A stretch of 64,000 nt of DNA from CAVQBP01 sp963848195 (GTDB lineage Bacteria > Bacteroidota > Ignavibacteria > Ignavibacteriales > Ignavibacteriaceae): contig CAWKCY010000024.1 in NCBI GenBank assembly GCA_963848195.1, forward strand, positions 310,001-374,000. Direction: 5' to 3'. The notes under the pieces are model-generated. The model searched no databases. It was not told the DNA's origin and worked only from the letters and a program-made list of their open reading frames with translations. Positions 1 to 10,372 of the stretch are shown piece by piece. Position 1 is the stretch's first letter, and each line of letters opens with the position of its first letter. A program made the position numbers and the translations under genes.

Positions 1-2933
1 TGCCGATGAAGTAATAGGTCCATTGACTTCTCTTTATGATTATGATCCCGGAATTATTAACTATGTAATAAAAGATATAGATGACTATTCAAATGGAGCG
101 ACTTATTTCTTTGATAATAAAATAGAAATATGGACGAGTGCTCTGGATTATGATCTTAGAGGAGCGCATAACTGGCTAAGAAATGTTATCAGCCATGAAA
201 CTACTCACATGGTACAAATACAGTCTTCAATGAAAATTGCAAGAACACTTCCAGCAATTTTCCTTCAAGTATTATCTTATGAAGATGAAAGGAGACCGGA
301 TGTTCTTTACGGCTTCCCGAATTTTATTGCATCTTATCCTTTAGCGACCATAAATATGCCTGCCTGGTTTGCGGAAGGTACAGCACAGTATATGCGGAAA
401 GAATTTAATTACGATAACTGGGATACCCACAGGGATATGATACTTCGTTCTTACGCACTTGACGGCGATTTACTTACATGGAACGAGATGGGGGTATTTG
501 GTAAAACAAGTCTTGGAAATGAGTCAGTTTATAACCAGGGATTTGCTTTGACAAGATATATCTCTCAAAAATACGGTGAGGATAAGATTGAGAAGATAAG
601 TCATGCTCTGGGTAAATTAACCAATTTTACAATTGATGCAGCATTTAAAGATGTTTTAGGGAAAGACGGGGATGAGATATATGATGAATGGAAAGATTAT
701 ATAACACAAGATTATAAGAAAAGATCATCTAAAGTTTTATCTAATCTAGTTGAAGGAGATAAGATAGTTTCGGAAGGATTTGGTAATTTTTACCCTCTTT
801 TTTCGGCTGACGGTTCAAAATTTATATATGTTTCAAATAAAAATTCTGATTATTTCGGATTATCCGGGAATATATCTTTATGATTTTTCTACAAAAAAGG
901 AAAAGCTGCTAGTCTCAAATGTACGTTCAACGGTTGGCTGGATTCCGGGAACAAACAAAATAATTTATTCAAAACTTTCGGAAGATAATCCCAACTGGTA
1001 TAATGTGCATGATCTTTACAGTTATGATATTGACAAGGAAGACGAAGTCAGATTAACAAATGATTTAAGAGCAAACCAGCCTGCAGTTTCCCATGACGGA
1101 ACAAAAATAGTATTCCTTTTTGAAAAAGACGGTACAACAAATTTGGGTATGGTAGATATTAACGGTAAAAACTTTAAACATTTAACTACATTTGAAAACG
1201 GTGAACAGGTATATAATCCGAAATTTTCAAATGATGATAAATTTATTGTGTTTGATTTTTCATATAGTGAAGGGAGAGATATTGCAAGGATCAATATTGA
1301 TGGAAGTAATTATCAAAAGATAGTATCATTAAAGAGTGATGATAGAAACCCTGTTTTTGATAAGAATAATAATTTGATTTATTCATCTGATAGGACCGGA
1401 ATATTTAATTTATATTCATTAAACTTGAAAACCGGTGAAAGTAAGCAGCTAACGAATGTAATCGGCGGTGCTTTTATGCCGGACATTTCAAATAACGGGG
1501 ATATACTTTATGCGGGTTATACTTCAAAAGGATTTAAGATATTTGAGATTACTCCTCAGGAAGAAGATAAAGTAAAACCGGGAGATGATTATGTATGGAC
1601 AAATGATCCGCCTCTCAATGAAGATAAACCCAAAGGTGATTTAGCAAACTTTAACCTAAATAGATTAAAAAATTATAATGATTATAAAATTCCGGATTAT
1701 AAAGAAGAAAAATACACAGGAGTTTTTTCAAAGCTTACATTTTATCCTTTGATAAGATTTGATAATTATAATACTGCAAACGGATTTTTTCAAAGAATAA
1801 AGCCAGGTCTTTTTGTTTCCTCAAGCGATATGCTTGACAGATATTCAATCTTTGCAGGGGCAGCTATAAATTCAAGACTTGAGAGAGATCTATTTTTCAC
1901 CTTTAATTTCCGCAATAAATTACCTTTGCTGTTTGATATGGGTCTGAAACCGGAACTATCGCTAGAATTATATAATATAACCCGTAAAACAAATTCAAGT
2001 GTACTTTTCGGAGCAGATACTGTAGATAATCAAGTCCATTATGATGTTAAAATACCAACAGATGTAAGTTATAACCTTTTTGAAGTAGATTTAGCAGCTA
2101 AGCATAGAATATTCGCCAGGGGAAGCGACATCGAACTTAGATATATGTTCAGCAGATATACAGCTACAATAGGTGATTTTATTTATCCTTCTCCGCAGGG
2201 GCCGCAGTTAAATCCAACATTTAACGATACATATTTGATTGCTGATAATTTTCAGTTAAAATATAATTTTGAAGCATTGCTTCCGTATAAAGATGATGAT
2301 ATTAATCCTATTGGTACAGAGCTTTCATTTCAGTACAACTATGAAATGAACAGATATAATAATGAAGGGAACTACAGTGTAGACGCAGGTTTTTTGAAGC
2401 CTGATTACAATCATTTTAACTTTCACAGATTAGAATTAAACACTAAGTTTCACATTCCATTGTGGTATGCACATACTTTAACATTACAGCTTCGGGGAGG
2501 GTCTATTTTAGGTCCTACGGTACCCGATTTCTTTGATTTTTATCTTGGCGGTTTAATCGGCATGAAAGCATACCCTTTTTATGCTATATCGGGAAATAGA
2601 GTAGGGTGGGTAAATCTCACTTACCGGTTTCCATTATTTAGGGATATCGATGCGAGAGCCGGGCACCTTTACCTGGATAAAATTTTCTTTTCAGTATATG
2701 GTGATTTAGGCAACGCCTGGAATGGAAAGGTACCGGGATTAAATACTTTTAAGAAAGGAGCAGGAGCTGAAATCCGTTTTCAATTAAATTCATTTTATCT
2801 CTTTCCAACGAGTGTATTCTTTAATGCTTCCTATGGATTTGACAAATTTTCACGTATAGTAAACAATGAAAATATTATGTACGGAAAAGAGTGGCGTTTT
2901 TACGGAGGGATCTTATTCGGATTTGATATTTAG
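1..2933 (+). CDS. MA-type metallopeptidase / TolB-like propeller / outer-membrane barrel protein (5' partial, frameshifted)
   Basis: The reading frame is already open at base 2, so the N-terminus and any signal peptide lie outside the window. The first part carries a gluzincin zinc site: HETTH at bases 194-208, followed about 55 residues later by WFAEGTAQY, which supplies the third ligand Glu. This is the peptidase MA pattern. The middle has repeated PD40/TolB-like propeller blades (FSADGSKFIYVS, VSHDGTKIVFLF, FSNDDKFIVFDF). The last 350 or so residues alternate like a surface-antigen beta-barrel and end in FGGILFGFDI, suggesting an outer-membrane anchor. The frame changes by +1 near bases 866-870 (GGG run): upstream it reads into a stop at 881-883, and downstream it continues as IYLYDFSTKKEK. 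One surplus base explains this, so the gene is probably intact in the organism. The peptidase substrate is unknown. The domain calls are firm, the cellular role is not. Confidence 0.8.
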
Positions 2934-2936
2934 GGC

Positions 2937-2974
2937 AATTGTTTAATTGCTTAATTGTTTAATTGTTTAATTGC
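2937..2974. repeat. 8-bp tandem repeat TTTAATTG
   Basis: Four contiguous near-identical 8-bp units (TTTAATTG, CTTAATTG, TTTAATTG, TTTAATTG) begin at 2942, with partial units at each side. They sit directly behind the stop codon of the propeller/barrel gene. This is a simple-sequence tract with no coding meaning. Confidence 0.75.
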
Positions 2975-3029
2975 TAAGTTTACTAATAACTCATGTTACG
3001 ATTTTTTGTAATATTGAGAAGAGCGAAAT

Positions 3030-3087
3030 ATCTCAAGGTTGTGCAAATAATAAACCTTGAGATTCTTCACTTCGTTCAGAATGACAG
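3030..3087. repeat. Inverted repeat with REP-like tail
   Basis: ATCTCAAGGTT (3030-3040) pairs perfectly with AACCTTGAGAT (3053-3063) around a 12-nt loop. It is followed by TTCTTCACTTCGTTCAGAATGACA (split here as TTCTTCACTTCG and TTCAGAATGACA), a phrase that I recall as a common dispersed intergenic repeat in several bacterial phyla. It could act as a transcript-end hairpin for the upstream gene, but no U-tract follows. Confidence 0.5.
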
Positions 3088-3155
3088 TTGCGAGTAATGA
3101 TTAAGAATTTAGAAAACCGGAAATCTGAAGTTTAATAATTTTAGGAATTATCAAA

Positions 3156-4064
3156 ATGAAAAAATTTTATATAATAATTTTAATGGGAATCTTAATTATA
3201 CAGGTTGAAGCGCAGACAGAAAAAAAATTATTATCCGGAAATCTGCAGGCTGATTCCCACTTTTTACTTAGTCAGAATGCTGATGTGATTCAGAAAACGG
3301 AAATATCTATTATGCCGGTTAAATCTGAAGTAAGCGGAAGAGGAGAAAAATCACCTTTCCTTGGCGGAATTTTTTCATTAATAGTACCCGGTTCCGGTGA
3401 GTTTTATTCGGAAAGTTATTTAAAAGCCGGAATATTTTTAGTAGTTGAGGCTGCCGTAGTAACGACTGCAATAATCTATAACAAAAAAGGGGACGATAAA
3501 ACTAATGAGTTTCAAAATTATGCGGATCAGAATTGGAGTGTTGTCAAATATGCAAACTGGATGATTAAGAACAAAGACATATTGGGATTTACTAATGTCG
3601 ATGAAAATACAATGCGCAGTGATATCTTTAAAAGTAATGATCAGAATTTACCTCCATGGGACCAAGTTAATTTCAACAGGTTGAATTATTATGAAAGCCA
3701 GTCATCTAGTTTTACACACCAATTAGCATCACATGGCGAACAACAATATTATGAATTAATCGGCAAATATCATCAATTCAGTCCGGGATGGGCAGAATTC
3801 AATTCTGCAGATATTGATACCCATGATATTCCGCCTCAATTTCTTTATTATTCGGGAATGCGTGGTAAAGCGAATGACTATTACAATTTTTCTCAGACTG
3901 CCGTTAAGGTTATTTATTTGAACCATTTTTTAAGTGCACTGGATGGTATTTGGTCAGCGATTACATTTAATAAAGATATGGCTGTTAATGCAAGAGTAGA
4001 AACACTTTACCTTGGAGACAGAGCTATAATGGTACCTACATTAAAAGTAAGGTATAATTTTTAA
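3156..4064 (+). CDS. Exported DUF5683-like protein
   Basis: A protein of 302 residues with a clear Sec signal peptide (MKKFYIIILMGILIIQVEAQ). Residues about 65-105 contain SPFLGGIFSLIVPGSGEFYS followed by a hydrophobic segment (AGIFLVVEAAVVTTAIIY). This is the proline/glycine-rich re-entrant motif of DUF5683-type membrane proteins found in Bacteroidota and relatives. The rest is polar with many Tyr and Asn and ends in an aromatic strand (KVRYNF), which would fit an envelope protein. The function is unknown. It appears to be a single-gene unit with a hairpin terminator about 140 bp downstream. Confidence 0.65.
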   Translation: MKKFYIIILMGILIIQVEAQTEKKLLSGNLQADSHFLLSQNADVIQKTEISIMPVKSEVSGRGEKSPFLGGIFSLIVPGSGEFYSESYLKAGIFLVVEAAVVTTAIIYNKKGDDKTNEFQNYADQNWSVVKYANWMIKNKDILGFTNVDENTMRSDIFKSNDQNLPPWDQVNFNRLNYYESQSSSFTHQLASHGEQQYYELIGKYHQFSPGWAEFNSADIDTHDIPPQFLYYSGMRGKANDYYNFSQTAVKVIYLNHFLSALDGIWSAITFNKDMAVNARVETLYLGDRAIMVPTLKVRYNF

Positions 4065-4384
4065 TTAATGATGTTATTAGAGGAATAGCCACAAAGTCTC
4101 TAAGGCACAAAGTTACACTAAGTACTTTTTGGTCACCTCAAGGACTTATTTGTGGAATAAACTTTAACATTTATTATAAAGAAGGTTTATTATCTTTCGA
4201 GCGATATCGTTAATTTATGGTATCGCTTTTATTTTATTAAGCTTAGAATAATATCCGGAGTAGGATTATGAGTATGAGTACGATTACGAATACGAGTGCG
4301 ATTATGAGTACGAGTGCGATAAAGGATAAAGATTAAGGGTTCAAGAGAAGAACTGGATTAAATTCACTTATTGAGATTTTATTT
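4065..4384. other. Intergenic region with terminator and degenerate 6-bp repeat
   Basis: No gene is visible. The stretch holds a stem-loop terminator at 4200-4233 and a degenerate 6-bp tandem tract at about 4265-4325 (units such as GAGTAC, GATTAC, GAATAC, GAGTGC). The start (CACAAAGTCTCTAAGGCACAA) looks like dispersed intergenic repeat sequence. The promoter of der should lie in the last 60 bases. Confidence 0.6.
4200..4233 (+). terminator. Hairpin terminator before der
   Basis: AGCGATATC (4200-4208) pairs with GGTATCGCT (4219-4227), a 9-bp stem with one G-U pair and a 10-nt loop. It is followed by TTTATTTTATT. The orientation fits the DUF5683-like gene upstream. Confidence 0.6.
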
Positions 4385-5704
4385 ATGAAGACTCCTATTG
4401 TGGTAATAATCGGAAGACCTAATGTTGGAAAATCAACGCTTTTTAACAGGTTAATAGGGAAAAGAGATGCTATTGTTGATGATAAAAGCGGTGTTACAAG
4501 AGATAGAAATTATGGTGAAGTTGAATGGACAGGAAAAGAATTTACTTTAATTGATACAGGGGGGTATGTTCCGAATTCAACCGAACTCTTTGAAACCGCA
4601 ATAAGAGAACAGGTAGAAATTGCAATTTCTGAAGCGGATGCAATACTTTTTATGGTAGATGTCCGTAGCGGAATAAATCCGGTTGATATAGAGATTTCGG
4701 AAATGCTTAGAACAGCCAATAGGAACTTCTTTCTTCTAGTAAATAAAGTTGATTCAGAAAAATTTGAGTCTGCTGCAGCAGAATTTTACAGTTTTGGAGT
4801 TGAGAAGCTTTATGATATCTCTGCTTTAGCGGGAAGGAAGATAGGGGATTTACTTGACGAATTAACTGCTGACTTCCCACCTGCTAAATCTGATGAGGAT
4901 GGAGTAAAGGATAAAAGATTAAAAATTGCAATTGTGGGAAGACCTAATGTAGGTAAATCTTCTTTAACAAATGCATTACTCGGGTATGATAGAAGCATAG
5001 TAACCGAAATTCCGGGAACTACACGCGACAGTGTGGATTCAATTCTAAAGTATTACAAACAGGAAATTGTTTTAGTTGATACTGCAGGACTTCGTAAAAA
5101 GAAGAAGGTAGAGGAGAGTATTGAATTCTACTCAACAATACGATCCTTAAAAGCAATAGGTGAATGTGATGTTGCTGTAATAATGATTGATGCACAGTAT
5201 GGAATAGAAAAGCAGGATCAAAAAATTTTGGATGAAGCTATAAGGTGGAGAAAAGGAATCATACTTGCGATTAATAAATGGGATCTAGTTGAAAAGGATA
5301 CAAAAACAGCTAAGCATTTTGAAGATGAAATTAGAATAAAAACGGGTTCGATGGAATATATCCCGATTATATTTATTTCTGCCAAAACAAAACAAAGAAT
5401 CTATAAACTTATAGATCTCGCAATAACAATTAATACAGAAAGAAAAAAGAATATACCGACAAATGAATTGAATGAACTTTTACTGCCGGAAATAGAAAGA
5501 ACTCCTCCGCCAGCGTCTTCTAACGGTAAAGAAGTTAAAATAAAATACATTACCCAGGTCGGAAAAAATTACCCTGTATTTCTTTTTTTCTTAAATTACC
5601 CGAAGGAAGTTGCTGAACATTACAAACGTTTTCTGGAAAAATTGATAAGAAAAAATTTCGGATTCAAAGGTGTTCCCATTACATTAAGCTTTAAGCAGAA
5701 ATAA
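4385..5704 (+). CDS. der: Ribosome biogenesis GTPase Der (EngA)
   Basis: A 439-residue tandem-GTPase protein needed for 50S subunit maturation. Two complete G domains are visible. The first has GRPNVGKST at residues 10-18, DTGG, and NKVD near 120. The second has GRPNVGKSS near 188, DTAGLRKKKK, and NKWD near 298. The C-terminal 80 or so residues form the KH-like domain typical of Der (KVKIKYITQVGKNYPVF region). The length matches the family. The ATG at 4385 puts the P-loop ten residues in, as in other Der proteins. upp follows 21 bp downstream, so the two are probably cotranscribed. Confidence 0.97.
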   Translation: MKTPIVVIIGRPNVGKSTLFNRLIGKRDAIVDDKSGVTRDRNYGEVEWTGKEFTLIDTGGYVPNSTELFETAIREQVEIAISEADAILFMVDVRSGINPVDIEISEMLRTANRNFFLLVNKVDSEKFESAAAEFYSFGVEKLYDISALAGRKIGDLLDELTADFPPAKSDEDGVKDKRLKIAIVGRPNVGKSSLTNALLGYDRSIVTEIPGTTRDSVDSILKYYKQEIVLVDTAGLRKKKKVEESIEFYSTIRSLKAIGECDVAVIMIDAQYGIEKQDQKILDEAIRWRKGIILAINKWDLVEKDTKTAKHFEDEIRIKTGSMEYIPIIFISAKTKQRIYKLIDLAITINTERKKNIPTNELNELLLPEIERTPPPASSNGKEVKIKYITQVGKNYPVFLFFLNYPKEVAEHYKRFLEKLIRKNFGFKGVPITLSFKQK

Positions 5705-5725
5705 TTACAAAAATGATAGTGCAAT

Positions 5726-6355
5726 ATGAATAAAAATTTTCATCTAATTGATCATCCTTTAATTAAAAGGGATATCACAATTTTAAGAGATATTGAAACT
5801 TCGCCTGAATTATTCAGGGGAGTAGTAGAAAGAATATCGATTATTTTAGCTGTTGAAATTAGTGCTGATTTTGAAATATCAAAAATCAGATTAAAAACAC
5901 CTTTAGAAGAAACAACCGGATATGAACTTAATCAGAATATTGTTCTCGTTCCGGTTTTAAGAGCAGGTTTAGGTATGGTAAACGGATTTTTGGAGATTAT
6001 ACCCGAAGCTAAAGTAGGGCATATTGGTCTGCAGCGTAATGAAGAGACATTGAAACCGATGGAATATTATTTCAAAACTCCTAAGGATCTTGATAAATCT
6101 AAGATAATATTAATTGATCCTATGCTTGCTACAGGCGGAAGTGCGTCTGAAGCGATAAAATATTTAAAAAAGAAAGGGGCTAAGGATTGTAGATTTGCCT
6201 GTCTAGTTGCAGCACCTGAAGGATTACGAAAATTAGAACATGACCATCCGGAATTGAAAATTTATTGTGCAGCACTGGATAGAGAGTTGAATAAAAAGGG
6301 ATATATTCTTCCTGGTCTAGGGGATGCAGGGGACAGGACCTTCGGTACCATATAA
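5726..6355 (+). CDS. upp: Uracil phosphoribosyltransferase
   Basis: A 209-residue cytosolic enzyme of pyrimidine salvage that makes UMP from uracil and PRPP. The PRPP loop appears as DPMLATGGSA near residues 131-140. VPVLRAGLGMVNGF is the conserved dimer/active-site segment, and the C-terminal GLGDAGDRTFGT is the uracil-binding end. The length is normal. It follows der with a 21-bp gap. Confidence 0.97.
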   Translation: MNKNFHLIDHPLIKRDITILRDIETSPELFRGVVERISIILAVEISADFEISKIRLKTPLEETTGYELNQNIVLVPVLRAGLGMVNGFLEIIPEAKVGHIGLQRNEETLKPMEYYFKTPKDLDKSKIILIDPMLATGGSASEAIKYLKKKGAKDCRFACLVAAPEGLRKLEHDHPELKIYCAALDRELNKKGYILPGLGDAGDRTFGTI

Positions 6356-6456
6356 TATCCCGGATTTTCTTAAATAAGATGAGGTATGATATCTTTCGTT
6401 CTAATACACTTTATAATTTTTGTGAATGTAATTTTCTGAAAGCTGTCCTTCTCATA

Positions 6457-7491
6457 ATGAACCCCCGAATTATTCATTCTATAATATTATTATTTATATT
6501 AAATTCCTTTCTATTTGCACAGAAGTATCCTGATCCAACAATCGATAGTCTATTAAATGAAGGGATTAACAATCTAATAAATCAGGAATACCAGCTTGCA
6601 GAACGAGATTTTAATCATTTAAAAAAAAATTATCCGGAACTTCCATTGGGAGATCTTTATATAGCGGCTAATTATATGGCAAAATCATACGATTATTATG
6701 ATGATTTTAATGATGAATTGATTAGCAACAGTTTAAATAGTGCAATGGATAAAGCAGAAAACTTATTAGATAAGGATGATAGTAACATATGGAACATCTA
6801 TTTTTTTGCATTGTCTAAAGGATATTATGCATATTATAAAGCATTGAACGGCAGCTGGATTTCTGCGATTTCAAATGGATTTGACGCAATAGAAGATTTT
6901 GAAAAATGTTTAAGAAAAGATTCATCATTTTATGATGCCTATATCGCTATTGGAACTTTTAGATATTGGAAAAGCAGAAAAACGGAATTCTTACATTGGA
7001 CTCCGTTTGTTAGTGATGAAAGTCAAGATGGAATAAAATATTTAGAAAAAGCAATAAATAATCCAAGTTATAATTATTATTTAGCGATTAATTCTCTTCA
7101 ATGGATATATATTGATCAAAAGAAATATTCAGAAGCAATAAAACTGTCGGAGAAAGCACTTAGAAAGTATCCAGGAAACAGGTCTTTTAAGTGGGTGTTA
7201 GCTAGAGCCTATGAAGAAACCGATAAAAGGAAAGCTATTAACGTTTATCATGAAATATTTGCTTCTTATTCAAAAATAAATGAATTAAACAAATTTCATG
7301 AAATACTTCTTAAACATTTAATGGCACAGCAGTATGAACAATTAGGTGATTTAGTAAAAGCTCAGAAATTGTGTGATGAAATTTTATCCATTGATTATTC
7401 TTCTTCGCCGAATAAAGAAAGACTAGACAAGAGGATTGAAAGAGTAAAAGAGTTAAGAAAAAAGATAATATCGGAAAGTGTTAACAGATGA
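6457..7491 (+). CDS. Exported TPR-repeat protein
   Basis: The ATG at 6457 is chosen over the upstream in-frame ATG at 6379 because it begins a good signal peptide (MNPRIIHSIILLFILNSFLF, cleavage after FAQ). The 78 bases upstream have no such character. The mature protein of about 320 residues is helical with TPR-type spacing. Examples are YYLAINSLQWIYIDQKKYSE and AIKLSEKALRKYPGN, then an EETDKRKAINVYHEIF unit and a final LGDLVKAQKLCDEIL unit. It is likely a periplasmic or outer-membrane-associated scaffold. The partner is unknown. It sits between upp and the RSH gene on the same strand. Confidence 0.7.
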   Translation: MNPRIIHSIILLFILNSFLFAQKYPDPTIDSLLNEGINNLINQEYQLAERDFNHLKKNYPELPLGDLYIAANYMAKSYDYYDDFNDELISNSLNSAMDKAENLLDKDDSNIWNIYFFALSKGYYAYYKALNGSWISAISNGFDAIEDFEKCLRKDSSFYDAYIAIGTFRYWKSRKTEFLHWTPFVSDESQDGIKYLEKAINNPSYNYYLAINSLQWIYIDQKKYSEAIKLSEKALRKYPGNRSFKWVLARAYEETDKRKAINVYHEIFASYSKINELNKFHEILLKHLMAQQYEQLGDLVKAQKLCDEILSIDYSSSPNKERLDKRIERVKELRKKIISESVNR

Positions 7492-7609
7492 ATTTTTAGG
7501 AAATCTCAGATTCCGATGTGGAATTTAGACAGGTATTCATAAATTCCTTGCCTTTATCTATTCCGCTAAATAAGTTAAATTAATAAGGAATAAAGAAGAA
7601 GTTTTTTAG

Positions 7610-9780
7610 ATGAGTTTAGATTCAACAAATAAAAAGATGCTTAGTGATCTTTTAGTAGCATGCAGGAAGCATCTGCCTTCGGTAAATGAACCTCTTATAA
7701 TTAAAAGTTTTGAATTTGCTATGGAGGCACATAAGAACGATCTTCGTGCATCCGGTGAGCCCTATTTTACTCATCCATTTGAAGTGGCAATGATTGTGGC
7801 AAAGGAACTGCCGTTAGATGATGTTACAGTTGCCAGTACACTTTTACATGATGTTGTTGAAGATACAGAGTTCAATCTTGAAATTCTATCAAAAGAATTC
7901 GGGAAAGAGGTTGCGGAAATAGTCGATGGTGTTACCAAAATTAGCGGCATATTTAAAGGGCAGGAGATTACTCAGGCGGAAAATTATAGAAAGCTTCTTT
8001 TATCAATGGTAAAGGATGTAAGAGTAATTTTAGTAAAATTTGCAGACAGACTGCATAATATGAGAACGCTGGAATTTGTTACACCAGAGAAGCAAAGGAG
8101 AATAGCGCAGGAAACTTTAGAGATATATGCTCCGTTTGCAAATAGATTTGGTTTAGGAAGGGTAAAATGGGAACTTGAAGATCTTTCATTTAAAATTTAA
8201 ACCGTGAAGCCTACGAAGAAATTGCTAAAAAAATTCAAAGTAAAAGAAAGGAAAGAGAAACTTATATTAAAAAGTTTACGGAACCTTTACTGGACAAGCT
8301 TAATACTTATAATCTGAAATATGAAATTAGCGGACGTCCGAAACACTTATACAGTATATACAGAAAAATGGTTAGAAGGAACAAGCCGTTTGAAGAAATT
8401 TATGATCTTTTTGCGATTAGGATAATTTTAGAAACAGAAAATACAAACGATTGTTATACTACACTTGGAATTGTCAATCAAATGTATTTGCCTGTTCCCG
8501 ATAGATTTAAAGATTACGTCTCCATACCAAAGACCAATAATTATCAATCGATACATACAACTGTAGTTGGCCCGGAAGGAAGGCTGGTTGAGGTTCAAAT
8601 AAGAACTAGAAAAATGCATGAAGTAGCGGAAAAAGGTGTAGCCGCACACTGGAGATATAAAGAAAATAAAAGTGCTGCCGATAAGAACCTTGATAACTGG
8701 GTAAACTGGATTAGAGATATATTTGAAAATGCTACTAGAGAAGAAACAAGAAAAGATCTATTAGAGAGCTTTAAATTAAATTTATACCAGGATGAAATAT
8801 ATGTTTTTACACCAAAAGGAGATCTGAGGAGATTGCCGGTGAATTCAACTCCAGTGGATTTTGCTTTTGAAATACACAGTAAGATAGGGCATCATTGTAT
8901 CGGAGCAAAAGTTAACGGAAAGATAGTTCCGTTAGATACAATACTGCATAGTGGTGATCAGGTTGAAATAATTTCCTCGAAAAATCAGCATCCGAATAAA
9001 AACTGGTTGAAGTTTGTAACAACTCATAAAGCCAAATCCGCAATAAGAAAGTTATTAAACAAAGAAGAGGAAGAAGTTGTAAACTCAGGGAAGGAAATAT
9101 GGGAAAAAAGAATAAAGAAGTTAAAACTTGAATTTACACCAAATGATGTAGCTAAGCTTGCATCAAGTTTGAAATTCGAAAATAACAGGCAATTTTATAG
9201 TGCCATAGCACAGGGTAAAATAAACCTTGAGGAAGTATTAACGGCAACCCAGGAAAAGGAGAAAAAAGAAGAAAAAGCTCCAGCCCTTGAGTTTGAGAAT
9301 TTTGCAAATATTGCAAGAGCAGATGCAGGAGGAGTTTTAGTTGACGGTAAACAATATGGGATTCTATATTCCTATGCAAAATGCTGCAACCCTATCCCGG
9401 GTGATCCGGTCATCGGCTATATAACTATCGGTGATGGTATAAAAATTCACCGGAAGACCTGCCCTAACCTATTAAACTTATCCATAAAAGACGGGAGCAA
9501 ATTAGTTCCTGTGCAATGGCCTCAAAATGAAAGTTCCTTATTTGTTGCCGGAATTACAGTTATGGGAGAAGATTCTCCGGGACTGTTAAATGAAATTTCT
9601 CACGCAATTGTATCATACCAAAACACCAATATTAAGTCAATTAATATAAATACTAGTAATTCTACTTTTGAAGGGAGTGTTACACTTTACGTTCATAACC
9701 TTGATCATCTTTCAAGGATTATGGATCGATTAAAGAAAATGAAATCTATATATTCCGTTGAAAGATTTGAAAGTGCCTAA
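7610..9780 (+). CDS. RelA/SpoT-type bifunctional (p)ppGpp synthetase/hydrolase (frameshifted)
   Basis: A long RSH enzyme controlling the stringent-response alarmone. The N-terminal hydrolase HD domain has THPFEVAMI and LLHDVVEDTEF. The synthetase domain has RPKHLYSIYRKM at about 8336-8371 and YQSIHTTVVGPEGR. It is followed by a TGS domain (IYVFTPKGDLRRLP), a Cys-containing region (AKCCNPIPGDPVIG, RKTCPN) and a C-terminal ACT domain. The frame breaks near 8190-8198. Upstream it reads SFKI then stop at 8198-8200; one base lower it continues as LNREAYEEIAKK without a gap. A missing base in the AAAATTTAAA stretch accounts for it, and SFKYLNREA is the expected reading. Repaired length is about 723 residues, normal for the family. 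Both HD and synthetase motifs are intact, so a bifunctional Rel/SpoT role is likely. Confidence 0.93.
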
Positions 9781-9782
9781 TA

Positions 9783-10205
9783 TTGAATGAAGAAAACAGA
9801 ATATTAGGTATAGATTTCGGCTTAAAAAGAATTGGTCTTGCACTAAGTGATCCGCTTTTAACATTTTCCTATCCCTTTATTACTATAATGAATGATAATT
9901 CATTCTGGAATAAATTAAAATCAATCATTGAAGAAAAAAAGGTTACGAAAATTATTCTCGGATATCCTCTGAGAAATAACCGGACTAAATTCGATATTTC
10001 GGATAATGTATTAGAATTTAAAACTAAATTGATAAACAGGTTCCATCTTGAAGTTATTTTATGGGATGAAAGGTATACGTCTGAGATTGCGAAACAAATT
10101 GTAATAAATTCCGGGATAAAAAAATCGAGAAGGAAGGAAAAGGGATTGCTTGATAAGAATTCTGCTGCAATAATTTTACAGGAATATCTGGATGAGAGGA
10201 AATAG
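9783..10205 (+). CDS. ruvX: Putative pre-16S rRNA nuclease / Holliday junction resolvase-like YqgF (RuvX)
   Basis: A 140-residue RNase H-fold protein. GIDFGLKRIGLALSD at residues 9-23 carries the first catalytic Asp. LGYPLRNN is in the centre, WDERYTSEIA carries the conserved acidic residue, and DKNSAAIILQEYL holds the C-terminal Asp. The start is a TTG two bases after the RSH stop. No in-frame ATG is available without losing the first strand. The tight spacing implies cotranscription with the RSH gene. Family knowledge links it to 16S rRNA 5'-end maturation. Confidence 0.9.
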   Translation: MNEENRILGIDFGLKRIGLALSDPLLTFSYPFITIMNDNSFWNKLKSIIEEKKVTKIILGYPLRNNRTKFDISDNVLEFKTKLINRFHLEVILWDERYTSEIAKQIVINSGIKKSRRKEKGLLDKNSAAIILQEYLDERK

Positions 10206-10320
10206 AGTAAGAGCAAGTTCCCACCTACGCTAAAGCTTCCTCCTTCGCTAGAGTTACTGCAAACAGGCCGGTGGATAAACCCACCAGTGCAAAGGCTTCG
10301 GTGGGTAAACAAGAATAGTA
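10206..10320. repeat. Intergenic hairpin repeat
   Basis: CCGGTGGATAAACCCACC forms a short hairpin (GGTGG/CCACC), and CTTCGGTGGGTAAAC repeats part of it about 30 bases later. The preceding CCTACGCTAAAGCTTCC and CCTTCGCTAGAG are near-duplicates of each other. This has the look of a small dispersed intergenic repeat rather than a gene. Confidence 0.45.
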
Positions 10321-10372
10321 AAATTATTTTCATTATTTTTATTAATAAATTATTATACTTATAAATATATAC

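Noticed and set aside
4265..4325. CRISPR-like array
   Set aside because: The repeat unit is only 6 bp and degenerate, with no spacers; it is simple-sequence DNA.
7610..9780. Two separate genes (stand-alone HD hydrolase and stand-alone synthetase)
   Set aside because: The second frame continues the protein exactly at the break, and the 170 bases between the two open frames encode conserved RSH sequence in the second frame.
9869..10333. 154-codon minus-strand ORF over ruvX
   Set aside because: ruvX on the plus strand has all family motifs; the antisense frame has none.
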